From HXMU1420-2 sp040830545 (lineage in GTDB: Bacteria; Pseudomonadota; Alphaproteobacteria; Rhodobacterales; Rhodobacteraceae), in contig JBFOMB010000010.1 of NCBI GenBank assembly GCA_040830545.1, positions 1 to 59,911 of the forward strand: a stretch of 59,911 nucleotides of DNA. Direction: 5' to 3'. Shown one piece after another: positions 1 to 8,202 of the stretch. Position 1 is the stretch's first letter; every line of letters begins with the position of its first letter. Both the position numbers and the translations under genes were made by a program. The notes beneath the pieces are model-generated. The model worked only from the letters and a program-made list of their open reading frames with translations. It did not search any database and had not been told where the DNA came from.

Positions 1-153
1 GGTCTTGATGCCGGTTTCCGCGGTAAAGGCTGCGGCGGCCTCGTCATTGCCCGCGTATGAGGCCGCAACCGAGCAGCCTGCCGCGCTCAGCGCTTTCGAA
101 ATTGCGGCGCCGATCCCGCGGGATCCACCGGTGACAAGGGCTGTTCGGTTCAT
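1..153 (-). CDS. phaB: PhaB-like acetoacetyl-CoA reductase, N-terminal part (runs off the window)
   Basis: Only the first 51 codons are present. The protein starts MNRTALVTGGSRGIG, the NAD(P)-binding TGxxxGIG motif of short-chain dehydrogenases. The stretch SYAGNDEAAAAFTAETGIKT strongly resembles acetoacetyl-CoA reductases of Rhodobacterales, which reduce acetoacetyl-CoA to 3-hydroxybutyryl-CoA for polyhydroxybutyrate synthesis. A GAGGAG ribosome site sits 6 bases before the ATG. No phaA (thiolase) gene lies directly upstream, although phaA-phaB is the usual order, so this may be a stand-alone copy or another SDR such as a FabG paralogue. The SDR assignment is firm; the PhaB assignment is likely but rests on a third of the protein. 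Confidence 0.75.
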   Translation of the reverse strand, partial: MNRTALVTGGSRGIGAAISKALSAAGCSVAASYAGNDEAAAAFTAETGIKT

Positions 154-675
154 GTTGATCTCCTCACTTTTCGGGTCAGATTTGCTGACGTACCTAGCGT
201 GTTCCGTAACGTAATTTTCGGGCTGCAGGCAGCCCCTGAGGCACATGCCCGCTATGCGTTTCAGGAATGGTTTAGCATTAAACTATCTGGAATTGGAGTA
301 TTTTGTTGGCCCGGAAGCCAATGAAACAGGGTATTTTGGAAACCGCGTCGTTTTCCGGCGCAAACGACTTGGGCAGATCACGTCGCTTGCGATGCATGGT
401 CAGCCTCGCCTTAGTTCTGGATGGAAACGACCAAATTCACGGCGCCAGCGTTGGGACTGTGTGTCGTTCAAACCAGTGGGGCGTCCCTTCCAATTTGAAT
501 TGAGGCGGGTGGGCCAGGGGAGCGTTTAAGAAACGAGCATTCTCAAGCGATGGCCGCCAGTTGCCATCTATTGATCCAATCCCGATGGCATATGAATTGT
601 CTCCGGGGCTAGATTACCCGCGTCTTTTTTACCGTAGTCCAATGCGGTTTGATTGGTGCTGTCAAAGCGACTTCG
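154..675. other. Intergenic region without a convincing gene
   Basis: About 520 bases separate the PhaB-like gene from the hairpin after ppk2. A 94-codon frame at 245-529 has a weak GAGG four bases before its ATG, but its product shows no recognisable family, signal peptide or composition pattern. The part next to 153 must hold the promoter of the PhaB-like gene, read on the minus strand. I see no RNA gene or repeat here. Confidence 0.5.
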
Positions 676-711
676 CGCTTGCCTAGGCCTGTCAACTAGC
701 CCAGGCAAGCG
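676..711 (-). terminator. Stem-loop downstream of ppk2
   Basis: The arms at 676-688 and 699-711 form a 13-bp stem with one mismatch (CGCTTGCCTAGGC against GCCCAGGCAAGCG) around a 10-base loop. It begins 14 bases beyond the ppk2 stop codon. No T-run follows on the minus strand, so it may stabilise the 3' end or be a Rho-dependent end rather than a classical intrinsic terminator. Confidence 0.5.
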
Positions 712-724
712 TTGAGCAGTAGAG

Positions 725-1639
725 CTACTCCGCTGCTTCGCTCACTTGCCGTGTATCGGGATGCAAGGCGGTACCCAGAATGTGCTGGGATTTGTGGATC
801 ACATGATACGCGCCACCCACGATCAGCGGGTCGGGTTCGCCAACAACGCTCTCGTCCTTGTCCGGGTAATCGATGGTCGACAGGAAATGGCGCATACAGT
901 TCAGGCGCGCGCGTTTCTTGTCGTCCGATTTGATCACGGTCCAAGGCGCATCTGCCGTGTCCGTGTAAAAGAACATGGCTTCTTTCGCCTCCGTGTAGTC
1001 ATCCCACTTGTCACTGCTCAACCGGTCAATCGGGCTGAGCTTCCAACGCTTCAGCGGATCGGTTTCGCGAGACTTGAACCGACGCTTCTGTTCATCCTTG
1101 GTCACCGAGAACCAGTATTTATAGAGCCGGATGCCCGAGCGAACCAACATGCGTTCCAGCGACGGGGCCTGACGCATGAACTCCAGATACTCGGCGGGCG
1201 AACAGAAGCTCATGACGCGCTCAACGCCTGCGCGGTTGTACCAGGAGCGGTCGTAAAACACCATTTCGCCGTTTGTGGGCAGTTCGCGGATGTAGCGCTG
1301 GAAATACCACTGTCCGCGCTCTTCGTCCGCAGGCTTGTTCAACGCGACGACACGTGCTGCGCGGGGGTTCAGGTGTTCCATGAACCGTTTGATTGTGCCG
1401 CCTTTGCCCGCCGCATCGCGGCCTTCGAACACCATCGCAAATTTTTCACCCGTTTCTTGCGCCCAAAGCTGCACTTTCAGCAACTCGGCCTGCAAAGCAG
1501 CCTTGGTCGCCTCGTATTCCGGGCGGGGCAGTTTTTTCGAATAGGGGTAAATGCCCGCTTCGAACGCTTCGCGGATGCGAGCGGCGCTGGGGGATGGGGC
1601 GTCTTGTCCATTGACTGCGATTGGCGTCGGATTGGCCAT
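725..1639 (-). CDS. ppk2: Polyphosphate kinase 2 (PPK2 family)
   Basis: The 304-residue protein has the PPK2 layout: a Walker A motif EGRDAAGKGGT at 72-82, a Walker B/catalytic block DRSWYNR at 130-136, and a basic lid around 175-205 with YWFSVTKDEQ and RRFKSRETDPLKRWKLS. PPK2 enzymes transfer phosphate between polyphosphate and nucleotides, in this size class mainly making GTP or ATP from NDP. The length matches single-domain, class I-like PPK2. It is a monocistronic minus-strand gene divergent from the hydrolase at 1818. A perfect FNR-type palindrome lies 55 bases before its ATG, suggesting oxygen-linked control (inferred). The nucleotide preference cannot be read from sequence alone. Confidence 0.93.
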   Translation of the reverse strand: MANPTPIAVNGQDAPSPSAARIREAFEAGIYPYSKKLPRPEYEATKAALQAELLKVQLWAQETGEKFAMVFEGRDAAGKGGTIKRFMEHLNPRAARVVALNKPADEERGQWYFQRYIRELPTNGEMVFYDRSWYNRAGVERVMSFCSPAEYLEFMRQAPSLERMLVRSGIRLYKYWFSVTKDEQKRRFKSRETDPLKRWKLSPIDRLSSDKWDDYTEAKEAMFFYTDTADAPWTVIKSDDKKRARLNCMRHFLSTIDYPDKDESVVGEPDPLIVGGAYHVIHKSQHILGTALHPDTRQVSEAAE

Positions 1640-1693
1640 TTATCTCTCCTCTGTTTCGTCGCAGGGAGTTTATCAAAGCGGACAGCAGACGGC

Positions 1694-1709
1694 CTTGATC
1701 CGGATCAAG
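1694..1709. promoter_or_regulatory. Perfect FNR-type palindrome (TTGAT-N4-ATCAA)
   Basis: CTTGATCCGGATCAAG is a 16-base perfect palindrome containing an exact match to the FNR/FnrL consensus TTGATNNNNATCAA. It lies in the divergent gap, 55 bases upstream of ppk2 and 108 bases upstream of the hydrolase start at 1818. The position fits activation of ppk2 from about -40 if its transcript starts some 15-25 bases before the ATG, but no transcription start is known. Confidence 0.7.
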
Positions 1710-1817
1710 TAAACAGCCAGAAAACCGCCTAAATTTTCCGCGACGTCACAAGAAGCTTGCATTGATCTGCGAAGAGGGGGGACTGACACTGCATGTATCG
1801 CACGGAGGAGTTCACAT

Positions 1818-3116
1818 ATGTCGCGCATGTCTTTACCTGCCATTGCCTGTACGCTTGCCATGACCATTCCCGCCGCACACGCTGAAAACCGGATTGATCA
1901 GGTTCGCCCTGATGCGCCTGCTTTGGCTGCCTACGGGTCATATCCCATTGGTGTTCAGACCATGACGTTCATCAATCCCGGTCAATTGGATGTGCTGAAC
2001 ACCACGGCGGACGCACAGCCGACTTATGATCGCGAATTGACGGTCGAGGTCTGGTATCCGGCGGCCGAGGGCACAGAGCCCGGCGGCACTTACACCGCGA
2101 ATCTGCGGGACGGTAAGACCGAGGTTACCCTGCACGGTCAGGCCGCGCGGGATGCAACGCCCGCCAGCGGAGAAACCTTCCCGCTGATCGTGATCTCGCA
2201 TGGCTACCCGGGCAACCGGTTCCTGATGTCCCATTTGGGCGAAAACCTGGCCTCCAAGGGCTATGTCACGGTGTCCATCGACCATCTGGACAGCACCTAT
2301 GCAACGCAATCCATGTTCGGGTCGACCCTGTTGAACCGTCCACTGGATCAGCGGTTTGTTATCGACTCGATGGAGGCATTGGACGGCCCGGTTGGTGACA
2401 TCACCGATACAAGCAGCGTTGGTTTGATTGGCTATTCGATGGGTGGTTATGGCGCGCTGATTTATGGCGGCGCAGGTCTGGCCGAGGGTGTGCTGGGCTA
2501 TGACTGGGTGCAGCCCACTGCGACCATCCTCGACCGGCATCTTGCCGGGTCCGATACGCATGAGGCGCTGGCGACAGATGACCGGCTGAAGGCGATCATC
2601 GCCGTTGGTCCATGGGGCCGTCACTATGGGTTCTGGGATCCGGTTGGCATTTCAGGCGTACGCAAGCCGCTGATGTTGATGGCGGGCAGTGTGGACGACG
2701 TGTCAAGCTACCCGGCCATGCGCCAGATTTTCGAAGAGATGAATGGAACCGACCGCCATCTGCTCACCTTTGAAAACGCCAATCACAACGCTGCGGCCCC
2801 GATGCCCGCCCCGGCAGAAAGCTGGGAGCCGGTTGAGACCTTGGATTTCGTGCCCTTCGATCACTACGCGGACGCGGTTTGGGACACGAACCGTATGAAC
2901 AATATCACGCAGCATTTCGCGACGGCTTTCATGGACCTGCATGTGAAAGGTGATGCCGAAAGGGCTGACTACCTGACCCTGATCGAAAAAGCAGGCGAGG
3001 GTGTGCATGACCTGGATGATGACGGCAAACCGACCGATGCTCATACCTATTGGAATGGGTTTGCGCCGCGCACGGCGCAGGGTCTGATGTTCGAAACACT
3101 GAACAAAGGCCAGTAA
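1818..3116 (+). CDS. Secreted dienelactone-hydrolase-like / PAF-acetylhydrolase-like alpha/beta hydrolase
   Basis: The 432-residue protein starts with a signal peptide, probably cleaved after AHA at 22, so it should act in the periplasm or outside the cell. The alpha/beta hydrolase core shows an oxyanion segment ISHGYPGN at 127-133 and the nucleophile elbow GYSMGGYG at 205-212 (Ser207). A late His within ENANHNAA fits the catalytic triad. The pattern resembles predicted dienelactone hydrolases and platelet-activating-factor acetylhydrolase-like esterases; the substrate is unknown. It leads a tight three-gene run with an epoxide-hydrolase-like enzyme (4-base gap) and a GST. Confidence 0.8.
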   Translation: MSRMSLPAIACTLAMTIPAAHAENRIDQVRPDAPALAAYGSYPIGVQTMTFINPGQLDVLNTTADAQPTYDRELTVEVWYPAAEGTEPGGTYTANLRDGKTEVTLHGQAARDATPASGETFPLIVISHGYPGNRFLMSHLGENLASKGYVTVSIDHLDSTYATQSMFGSTLLNRPLDQRFVIDSMEALDGPVGDITDTSSVGLIGYSMGGYGALIYGGAGLAEGVLGYDWVQPTATILDRHLAGSDTHEALATDDRLKAIIAVGPWGRHYGFWDPVGISGVRKPLMLMAGSVDDVSSYPAMRQIFEEMNGTDRHLLTFENANHNAAAPMPAPAESWEPVETLDFVPFDHYADAVWDTNRMNNITQHFATAFMDLHVKGDAERADYLTLIEKAGEGVHDLDDDGKPTDAHTYWNGFAPRTAQGLMFETLNKGQ

Positions 3117-3120
3117 CCGG

Positions 3121-4008
3121 ATGACACACCCGATGCGGACAGAGACCATCGACCTTGGCGGCAAACCGTTTTTCCTGCGCCGCTGGGGCGATCCGGATAA
3201 GCCGGTTCTTCTGATGCTGCACGGGTTTCCGGAATATGGCGGCGCCTGGGAGGACCTTGCGCTGCATCTGGCCGATCACTTTCATTGTATCGCGCCGGAT
3301 CAACGCGGCTATGGTCAAAGCTGGGCTCCGCCTGAGGTGGAGAACTACACCGGCAGCGCGTTGACCGGCGATATGGCATTGCTGATCGAGCGTTTTGGCG
3401 GGCGGGCCACGGTGCTGGGCCATGACTGGGGCGCGGCGGTGGCTTATGGGCTGGCCATGTTCCGGGGTGATCTGGTGGATCGGCTGATCATCCTGAACGG
3501 TGTGCACCCGGTGCCATTCCAACGCGCACTGGCCAGTGGCGGGCCACAGACCGAAGCGTCGCAATACATCAACTTCTTACGCCGCCCTGATAGCCACGAA
3601 AAGTTCGCTGCGAACAACTATCAGAAGCTGATAGACTTCTTCGCGGCCAAGATGAACTTCGACTGGCTGACCGGCGAGCGGTTGGAGCAGTACCGAACCG
3701 AATGGGCCAGACCGGGCAAGCTTAACACCATGATCAACTGGTACCGCGCCTCTCCGCTGCAGGTGCCGCCGACGGGTGAGCGTATCGACGACTTGCCCGA
3801 ATGGCCGCCAGAGAAGCTGACTGTGCGTTGCCCACATCTGTTGATTTGGGGACTGGAAGACCGCGCTTTGTTGCCAGAGGCAACTGAAGGGCTGGAAGAG
3901 TTTGCGCCCGACCTGACCCGGATCGAGATGTCGGGCGTCGACCACTGGCTATGCCATCAAAAACCGGCCGAAATAGCGGCCCACATCCTGAACTGGAGCG
4001 CCGCATGA
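3121..4008 (+). CDS. Alpha/beta hydrolase, epoxide-hydrolase-like
   Basis: This 295-residue cytoplasmic protein has the oxyanion motif HGFPE at 34-38, the DQRGYGQS motif near 60-67, and the nucleophile elbow GHDWGA at 100-105, where Asp102 replaces the usual Ser. A late VDHW supplies the catalytic His275. An Asp nucleophile in GHDWG is typical of soluble epoxide hydrolases and haloalkane dehalogenases; HGFPE and RGYG favour the epoxide hydrolase group. Its stop overlaps the start of the GST gene (ATGA). An epoxide hydrolase next to a GST suggests detoxification of electrophiles (inferred). Confidence 0.82.
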   Translation: MTHPMRTETIDLGGKPFFLRRWGDPDKPVLLMLHGFPEYGGAWEDLALHLADHFHCIAPDQRGYGQSWAPPEVENYTGSALTGDMALLIERFGGRATVLGHDWGAAVAYGLAMFRGDLVDRLIILNGVHPVPFQRALASGGPQTEASQYINFLRRPDSHEKFAANNYQKLIDFFAAKMNFDWLTGERLEQYRTEWARPGKLNTMINWYRASPLQVPPTGERIDDLPEWPPEKLTVRCPHLLIWGLEDRALLPEATEGLEEFAPDLTRIEMSGVDHWLCHQKPAEIAAHILNWSAA

Positions 4009-4616
4009 TTGTTGTCCACCACCTGAACCGATCGCGGTCTCATCGCATCCTTTGGCTGCTGGAAGAGCTTGGCGCGGCTTATGAGGTTCGTCGCTATGAG
4101 CGGGACGCCAAGACCAACCTGGCCCCGCCGGAACTGATGGAAATTCATCCGTTGGGCAAATCTCCGATGATCGAAATGGATGGGCGCCTGATCACGGAAA
4201 GTGCCGCTATTGTCGAGGTTCTGTGCAACGCGTTTGGACCGCAGATGATCCCGTCCGTAGGCAGTGACGCCTACATCCAGCACCTGGAGCTCATGCATTT
4301 TGCTGAAGGCTCAGCGATGACGCCAATCCTGCTAAACCTTTATGTCGGCCGGTTGGGGGATGCGGGCGCGCCGTTGCAGCCCCGCATCGAACAGCAGCTC
4401 GACAGCCATTTCAGCTATATGGAACAGATCCTGCGCCCCTCGGGGCATTACGTGTTGGATGAGTTGTCCGCCGTGGACATCATGATGAGTTTCCCGGCGG
4501 AAATCGCCATGCGTCTGGGCCGTCGCGCGGATTTCCCCGCGCTGGCCGGTTTCGTGGAACACATCCATGGCCGTCCGGCTTATGCCCGCGCATTTGAGAA
4601 GGGTGGCGGCGAATAA
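4005..4616 (+). CDS. Glutathione S-transferase family protein
   Basis: The start is placed at the ATG of the ATGA overlap with the upstream hydrolase, giving 203 residues, normal for a GST. The N-terminal thioredoxin-like domain has SRSHRILWLLEELG near 10-23, where SRS sits at the position of the usual catalytic Ser, then HPLGKSPMIE and the glutathione-binding ITESAAIVEVL. The C-terminal half is the all-helical domain with the N-capping segment LSAVDIMMSF. Such enzymes conjugate glutathione to electrophiles or act as peroxidases. It closes the three-gene hydrolase operon. Confidence 0.88.
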   Translation: MIVVHHLNRSRSHRILWLLEELGAAYEVRRYERDAKTNLAPPELMEIHPLGKSPMIEMDGRLITESAAIVEVLCNAFGPQMIPSVGSDAYIQHLELMHFAEGSAMTPILLNLYVGRLGDAGAPLQPRIEQQLDSHFSYMEQILRPSGHYVLDELSAVDIMMSFPAEIAMRLGRRADFPALAGFVEHIHGRPAYARAFEKGGGE

Positions 4617-4643
4617 CAAACGGTCAGAAGGCGGGGCAGGGGG

Positions 4644-5249
4644 CTATTGATGGCCCCACGCGTCCGGGTCGTCTGAGTTCGGGCTGAGTCCGATAACGTC
4701 CCCGTCGGTGTTGACACCCAAACCCAGCACGGTGCGATTGGCATAGGCGAAATAGGCGACCACCTGGTTCACCTCCAGGATTGCGCCGTCATCCAGCCCG
4801 GCGTCGCGCAGGGCCTGAATCGCAAACTCATCCGCCCTTTCGGGCGTCTTCGTCAGCATTTCCGCATAGGCCAGCATCTGCTGGATGGACGCATCAACGA
4901 GCGCGTCGAACACACCGTCCCCTTCTGCCGCAGCCTTTAGCGCGTCTGCCTTGGCGTTGTCCTGCAACAACCGGCGCATGCCGGAGGCGTGATGTTCCAC
5001 GCAGTACCAGCATCCGTTCAGCGCGCTGACCCGCACCCCAATTAACTCCAGCACCCATTTCGGAAGGCTATTGCCCGTGTGGTGCAGCACATTCTTGTAA
5101 AGCGCCATGTGCCCTTCCATCGAATGAGGTCGCAGGGAATGCGCCATCATGATGTTGTCGACGTTGTTGTTAGGGCCCGTCACACGATCATAAAGCTTGC
5201 GCAAACGGCCCTTGGCCTCGTCAAACGGAATGGTCTTGATCCAGGTCAT
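4644..5249 (-). CDS. AhpD-like (carboxymuconolactone decarboxylase family) peroxidase-related protein
   Basis: The chosen ATG gives 201 residues; the frame stays open upstream to 5525, but that extension looks non-coding. The redox motif NGCWYCVEHH has Cys80 and Cys83 followed by His86 and His87, the AhpD/CMD active-site pattern EX(n)CXXCXXXH. AhpD-type proteins are small all-helical peroxidases or adaptors relieving peroxide stress. It is transcribed toward the GST gene (convergent) and divergently from the lipase-like gene at 5460. The physiological electron donor cannot be deduced. Confidence 0.85.
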   Translation of the reverse strand: MTWIKTIPFDEAKGRLRKLYDRVTGPNNNVDNIMMAHSLRPHSMEGHMALYKNVLHHTGNSLPKWVLELIGVRVSALNGCWYCVEHHASGMRRLLQDNAKADALKAAAEGDGVFDALVDASIQQMLAYAEMLTKTPERADEFAIQALRDAGLDDGAILEVNQVVAYFAYANRTVLGLGVNTDGDVIGLSPNSDDPDAWGHQ

Positions 5250-5459
5250 GCGGGCCTCGCGCTCGGGAAATGGAAAGAATGGCCGGGGTCGATCCGACCA
5301 ATCGCGCAGGGAGCTACCAGGAACATCGCCGTTCGTCGCGTGCCTGCACGGGCAGAGTGGCCGAGCAGAACTGGATTTGCAATGGCCCGGCAAAGGTCTG
5401 GAAATCCCGTATGGCCGGACAACCAATTGGTTAGCTAAGGTGATCCAAAGGAGACCATC

Positions 5460-6116
5460 ATGCACCGCTACCCGATCAAAGCTGCCGCGCAACTGGCCCA
5501 GGCGTCCTACAAAGGACAGGCACATCGCAGCCTTGCGCCGCGTATCGCCAATTCACTGGATGAAAACGATGTTCAGGCGCATTTTTTGGACAATAGAATT
5601 CTGGTGATACCTGGCAGCAATTCCGTGATGGACTACCTCAAGTTCAATCTGCGTATTCTCAATATCGGTGGTAAGAAATATCGGATCGACGATCCGTCAA
5701 CTGCTGCCGGACACAGCGGCACGCGGTGGCATCAGGGGTTTCTGGCCCATGCCAAAACGATCTGGGACTGGATGGAGGCGGAAAACCAGCGCCCCATCTA
5801 CATCATCGGCCATTCTCTGGGTGCAGCGGCCACGCAAATCCTGTGCAAAAGTTACCGCGTGCCGGGCATCGGCTTTGCCTGTCCACGTCCGCGAAAAAGT
5901 CGCGGTGGGATGCACCAGAACGATTTGTGTCTTTGCATAAACCGCAACGATGACCGGGTCTGCGATCTGCCGGGTACCTTTCATCATCTGGGCCATGTTG
6001 CGACCTGCATCGCGCGCCGATCGGGTTTTGGCATGGAACACAGCATGAAGTTCTACCGTAAGTCGGTGGAGCAGGCGCAGGCCACCGGACAACTGCCGGT
6101 CAACTGGCCGCGCTGA
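5460..6116 (+). CDS. Class 3 lipase-like alpha/beta hydrolase
   Basis: The 218-residue protein has the pattern of class 3 lipases: an HQGFLAHA segment near 91-98, the nucleophile elbow GHSLGAAA at 117-124 (Ser119), and NRNDDRVCDLPG around 161-172, matching the family's NxxDxVxxLP block with the catalytic Asp. Histidines follow in FHHLGH. There is no signal peptide, so it is probably cytoplasmic. An AAAGGAGACC ribosome site precedes the ATG. It is shorter than fungal class 3 lipases; the substrate is unknown. Confidence 0.75.
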   Translation: MHRYPIKAAAQLAQASYKGQAHRSLAPRIANSLDENDVQAHFLDNRILVIPGSNSVMDYLKFNLRILNIGGKKYRIDDPSTAAGHSGTRWHQGFLAHAKTIWDWMEAENQRPIYIIGHSLGAAATQILCKSYRVPGIGFACPRPRKSRGGMHQNDLCLCINRNDDRVCDLPGTFHHLGHVATCIARRSGFGMEHSMKFYRKSVEQAQATGQLPVNWPR

Positions 6117-6176
6117 CACGCATCGGGCCTTTTCCCCGGACGTTTCCGCTGCCATAATCCGCCGCAGCAAAGAAGA

Positions 6177-8144
6177 ATGAGCAGCGGTATGAACGACCTT
6201 TTGACCGGGGTGGCCCCCTCGGACTATGACGCTTCCTCCATCGAAGTACTTGAAGGCCTGGAACCGGTCCGCAAGCGTCCGGGCATGTATATCGGCGGCA
6301 CGGACGAGCGCGCGCTGCACCACATGGTGGCTGAGATACTCGACAACGCCATGGACGAGGCTGTTGCTGGGCATGCCACGCGGATCGAGGTTGAATTGCA
6401 CGCCGACCATGCGCTGACCGTGCGGGACAATGGGCGCGGCATTCCGATTGATCCGCATCCCAAGTTTCCAGAAAAATCCGCGCTGGAGGTGATCCTGTGC
6501 ACCCTGCATGCCGGTGGCAAGTTTTCGGGTGACGCCTATCAGACCTCCGGCGGTTTGCATGGGGTGGGGGCGTCCGTGGTGAACGCACTTTCTGACAGCA
6601 TGGTGGTACAGGTCGCGCGGGACCGGAAACTGTTCGAGCAACGGTTTGCCCGTGGTCTGCCGTTGGGGCCGGTTGTGCCGATTGGTGCGGCACCCAACCG
6701 GCGAGGTACAACGGTCACTTTCCACGCGGATGAAGAGATTTTTGGCCACCACCGGTTCAAACCCGCGCGCCTGTTCAAATCCATCCGGTCCAAGGCCTAT
6801 CTGTTCTCGGGCGTCGAAATCCGCTGGAAGTCCGAGATCGACGATGGTGAGACCCCGACCGAAGCGACGTTCCACTTCCCTGGCGGTCTGGCGGACTACC
6901 TGAACGAAAGCCTCGGCACTGCCTCCACGTATTCAGACGCGCCTTTTTCCGGGACCGTCGATTTCATGGAGAAATTCGGCACACCGGGTAAGGTTGAATG
7001 GGCCGTGAACTGGACCCCATCGCGCGACGGTTTCATCCAGTCCTATTGTAACACCGTCCCCACGCCCGAAGGCGGCACGCATGAGGCCGGGTTCTGGGCC
7101 GCGATCCTCAAAGGCATCCGGGCCTATGGCGAGTTGGTCAGCAACAAGAAGGCCAGTCAGATCACGCGCGATGACCTGGCGACGGGTGGTTGCGCTTTGG
7201 TCTCCTGCTTTATTCGCGAACCGGAATTTGTCGGCCAGACCAAGGATCGCCTGGCCACCGTCGAAGCACAGCGCATGGTCGAAAACGCCGTGCGGGACCA
7301 TTTTGACAATTGGCTGGCCGCTGATACCAAATCTGCTGGTGCTATTCTGGATTTCCTGGTCCTGCGCGCCGAAGAACGGCTGCGCAGGAGGGCCGAGAAG
7401 GAAACACAACGCAAATCCGCCACCAAAAAGCTTCGCCTTCCCGGCAAATTGGTGGACTGCTCTAATCAAACACGTGACGGAACCGAATTATTCATTGTCG
7501 AGGGCGATTCTGCTGGTGGGTCTGGAAAAGCGGCGCGGGATCGCAAAACTCAGGCCATGTTGCCGCTACGTGGTAAGGTGCTGAATGTGCTGGGCGCGGC
7601 GGCTTCGAAGATTTCGACCAACGCGGAAATCAAGGACCTCTGCGATGCGCTGGGCGTGGGATTGGGCACTCGGTTCAACATCGATGACCTGCGCTATGAC
7701 AAGGTCATCATCATGACCGATGCGGATGTGGACGGGGCGCATATCGCATCGCTTCTGATGACGTTCTTTTTCACCCAGATGCGGCCGTTGATTGATCAGG
7801 GGCACCTTTATCTGGCCTGTCCGCCACTGTACCGACTGACCCAAGGGGCCAAGCGCGTTTACTGTCTGGATGAACGCGAGAGGGACGAATGGATGTCCAA
7901 GGGGTTGGGCGGTAAAGGCAAAATCGATGTCTCTCGCTTCAAGGGGCTGGGCGAAATGGACGCGAAGGATCTGAAGGATACCACGATGAACCCGGAAACG
8001 CGCAAGCTGATCCGGGTGACGATTGACGAGGATGAACCGGGTGAGACCGGCGACCTGGTCGAGCGTCTGATGGGCAAGAAGCCCGAGTTGCGGTTTCAGT
8101 ACATTCAGGAAAACGCGCGCTTCGTGGAAGAACTGGACGTGTGA
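6177..8144 (+). CDS. parE: DNA topoisomerase IV subunit B
   Basis: The 655-residue protein is a complete type IIA topoisomerase B subunit: a GHKL ATPase domain with ILDNAMDEAV, DNGRGIPID and the HAGGKFSGDAYQTSGGLHG lid motifs, a transducer domain, then a TOPRIM domain with EGDSAGG and MTDADVDGAHI. The length of about 650 and the SIEVLEGLEPVRKRPGMYIGG start distinguish ParE from the longer GyrB of about 800 residues. With ParC it decatenates daughter chromosomes. The ATG at 6177 or the one four codons later (6189) could be the start. parC is not in the window. Confidence 0.95.
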   Translation: MSSGMNDLLTGVAPSDYDASSIEVLEGLEPVRKRPGMYIGGTDERALHHMVAEILDNAMDEAVAGHATRIEVELHADHALTVRDNGRGIPIDPHPKFPEKSALEVILCTLHAGGKFSGDAYQTSGGLHGVGASVVNALSDSMVVQVARDRKLFEQRFARGLPLGPVVPIGAAPNRRGTTVTFHADEEIFGHHRFKPARLFKSIRSKAYLFSGVEIRWKSEIDDGETPTEATFHFPGGLADYLNESLGTASTYSDAPFSGTVDFMEKFGTPGKVEWAVNWTPSRDGFIQSYCNTVPTPEGGTHEAGFWAAILKGIRAYGELVSNKKASQITRDDLATGGCALVSCFIREPEFVGQTKDRLATVEAQRMVENAVRDHFDNWLAADTKSAGAILDFLVLRAEERLRRRAEKETQRKSATKKLRLPGKLVDCSNQTRDGTELFIVEGDSAGGSGKAARDRKTQAMLPLRGKVLNVLGAAASKISTNAEIKDLCDALGVGLGTRFNIDDLRYDKVIIMTDADVDGAHIASLLMTFFFTQMRPLIDQGHLYLACPPLYRLTQGAKRVYCLDERERDEWMSKGLGGKGKIDVSRFKGLGEMDAKDLKDTTMNPETRKLIRVTIDEDEPGETGDLVERLMGKKPELRFQYIQENARFVEELDV

Positions 8145-8202
8145 CCGTCGCCATAGTTTCGATCAGAAACAACAAAGGGCGGCTGGCCAGTGCTGGAACG
8201 CT

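Noticed and set aside
245..529. A 94-codon frame in the first intergenic region
   Set aside because: Its product shows no family features, has Arg-rich random composition and a poor ribosome site; it is not supported as a gene.
746..1732. A 328-codon plus-strand frame opposite ppk2
   Set aside because: It is an antisense shadow of ppk2, whose motifs and length are conclusive; GC-rich third positions keep the opposite frame open.
5697..6875. A 392-codon minus-strand frame over the lipase-like and parE genes
   Set aside because: It crosses two convincing plus-strand genes and has no recognisable motif.
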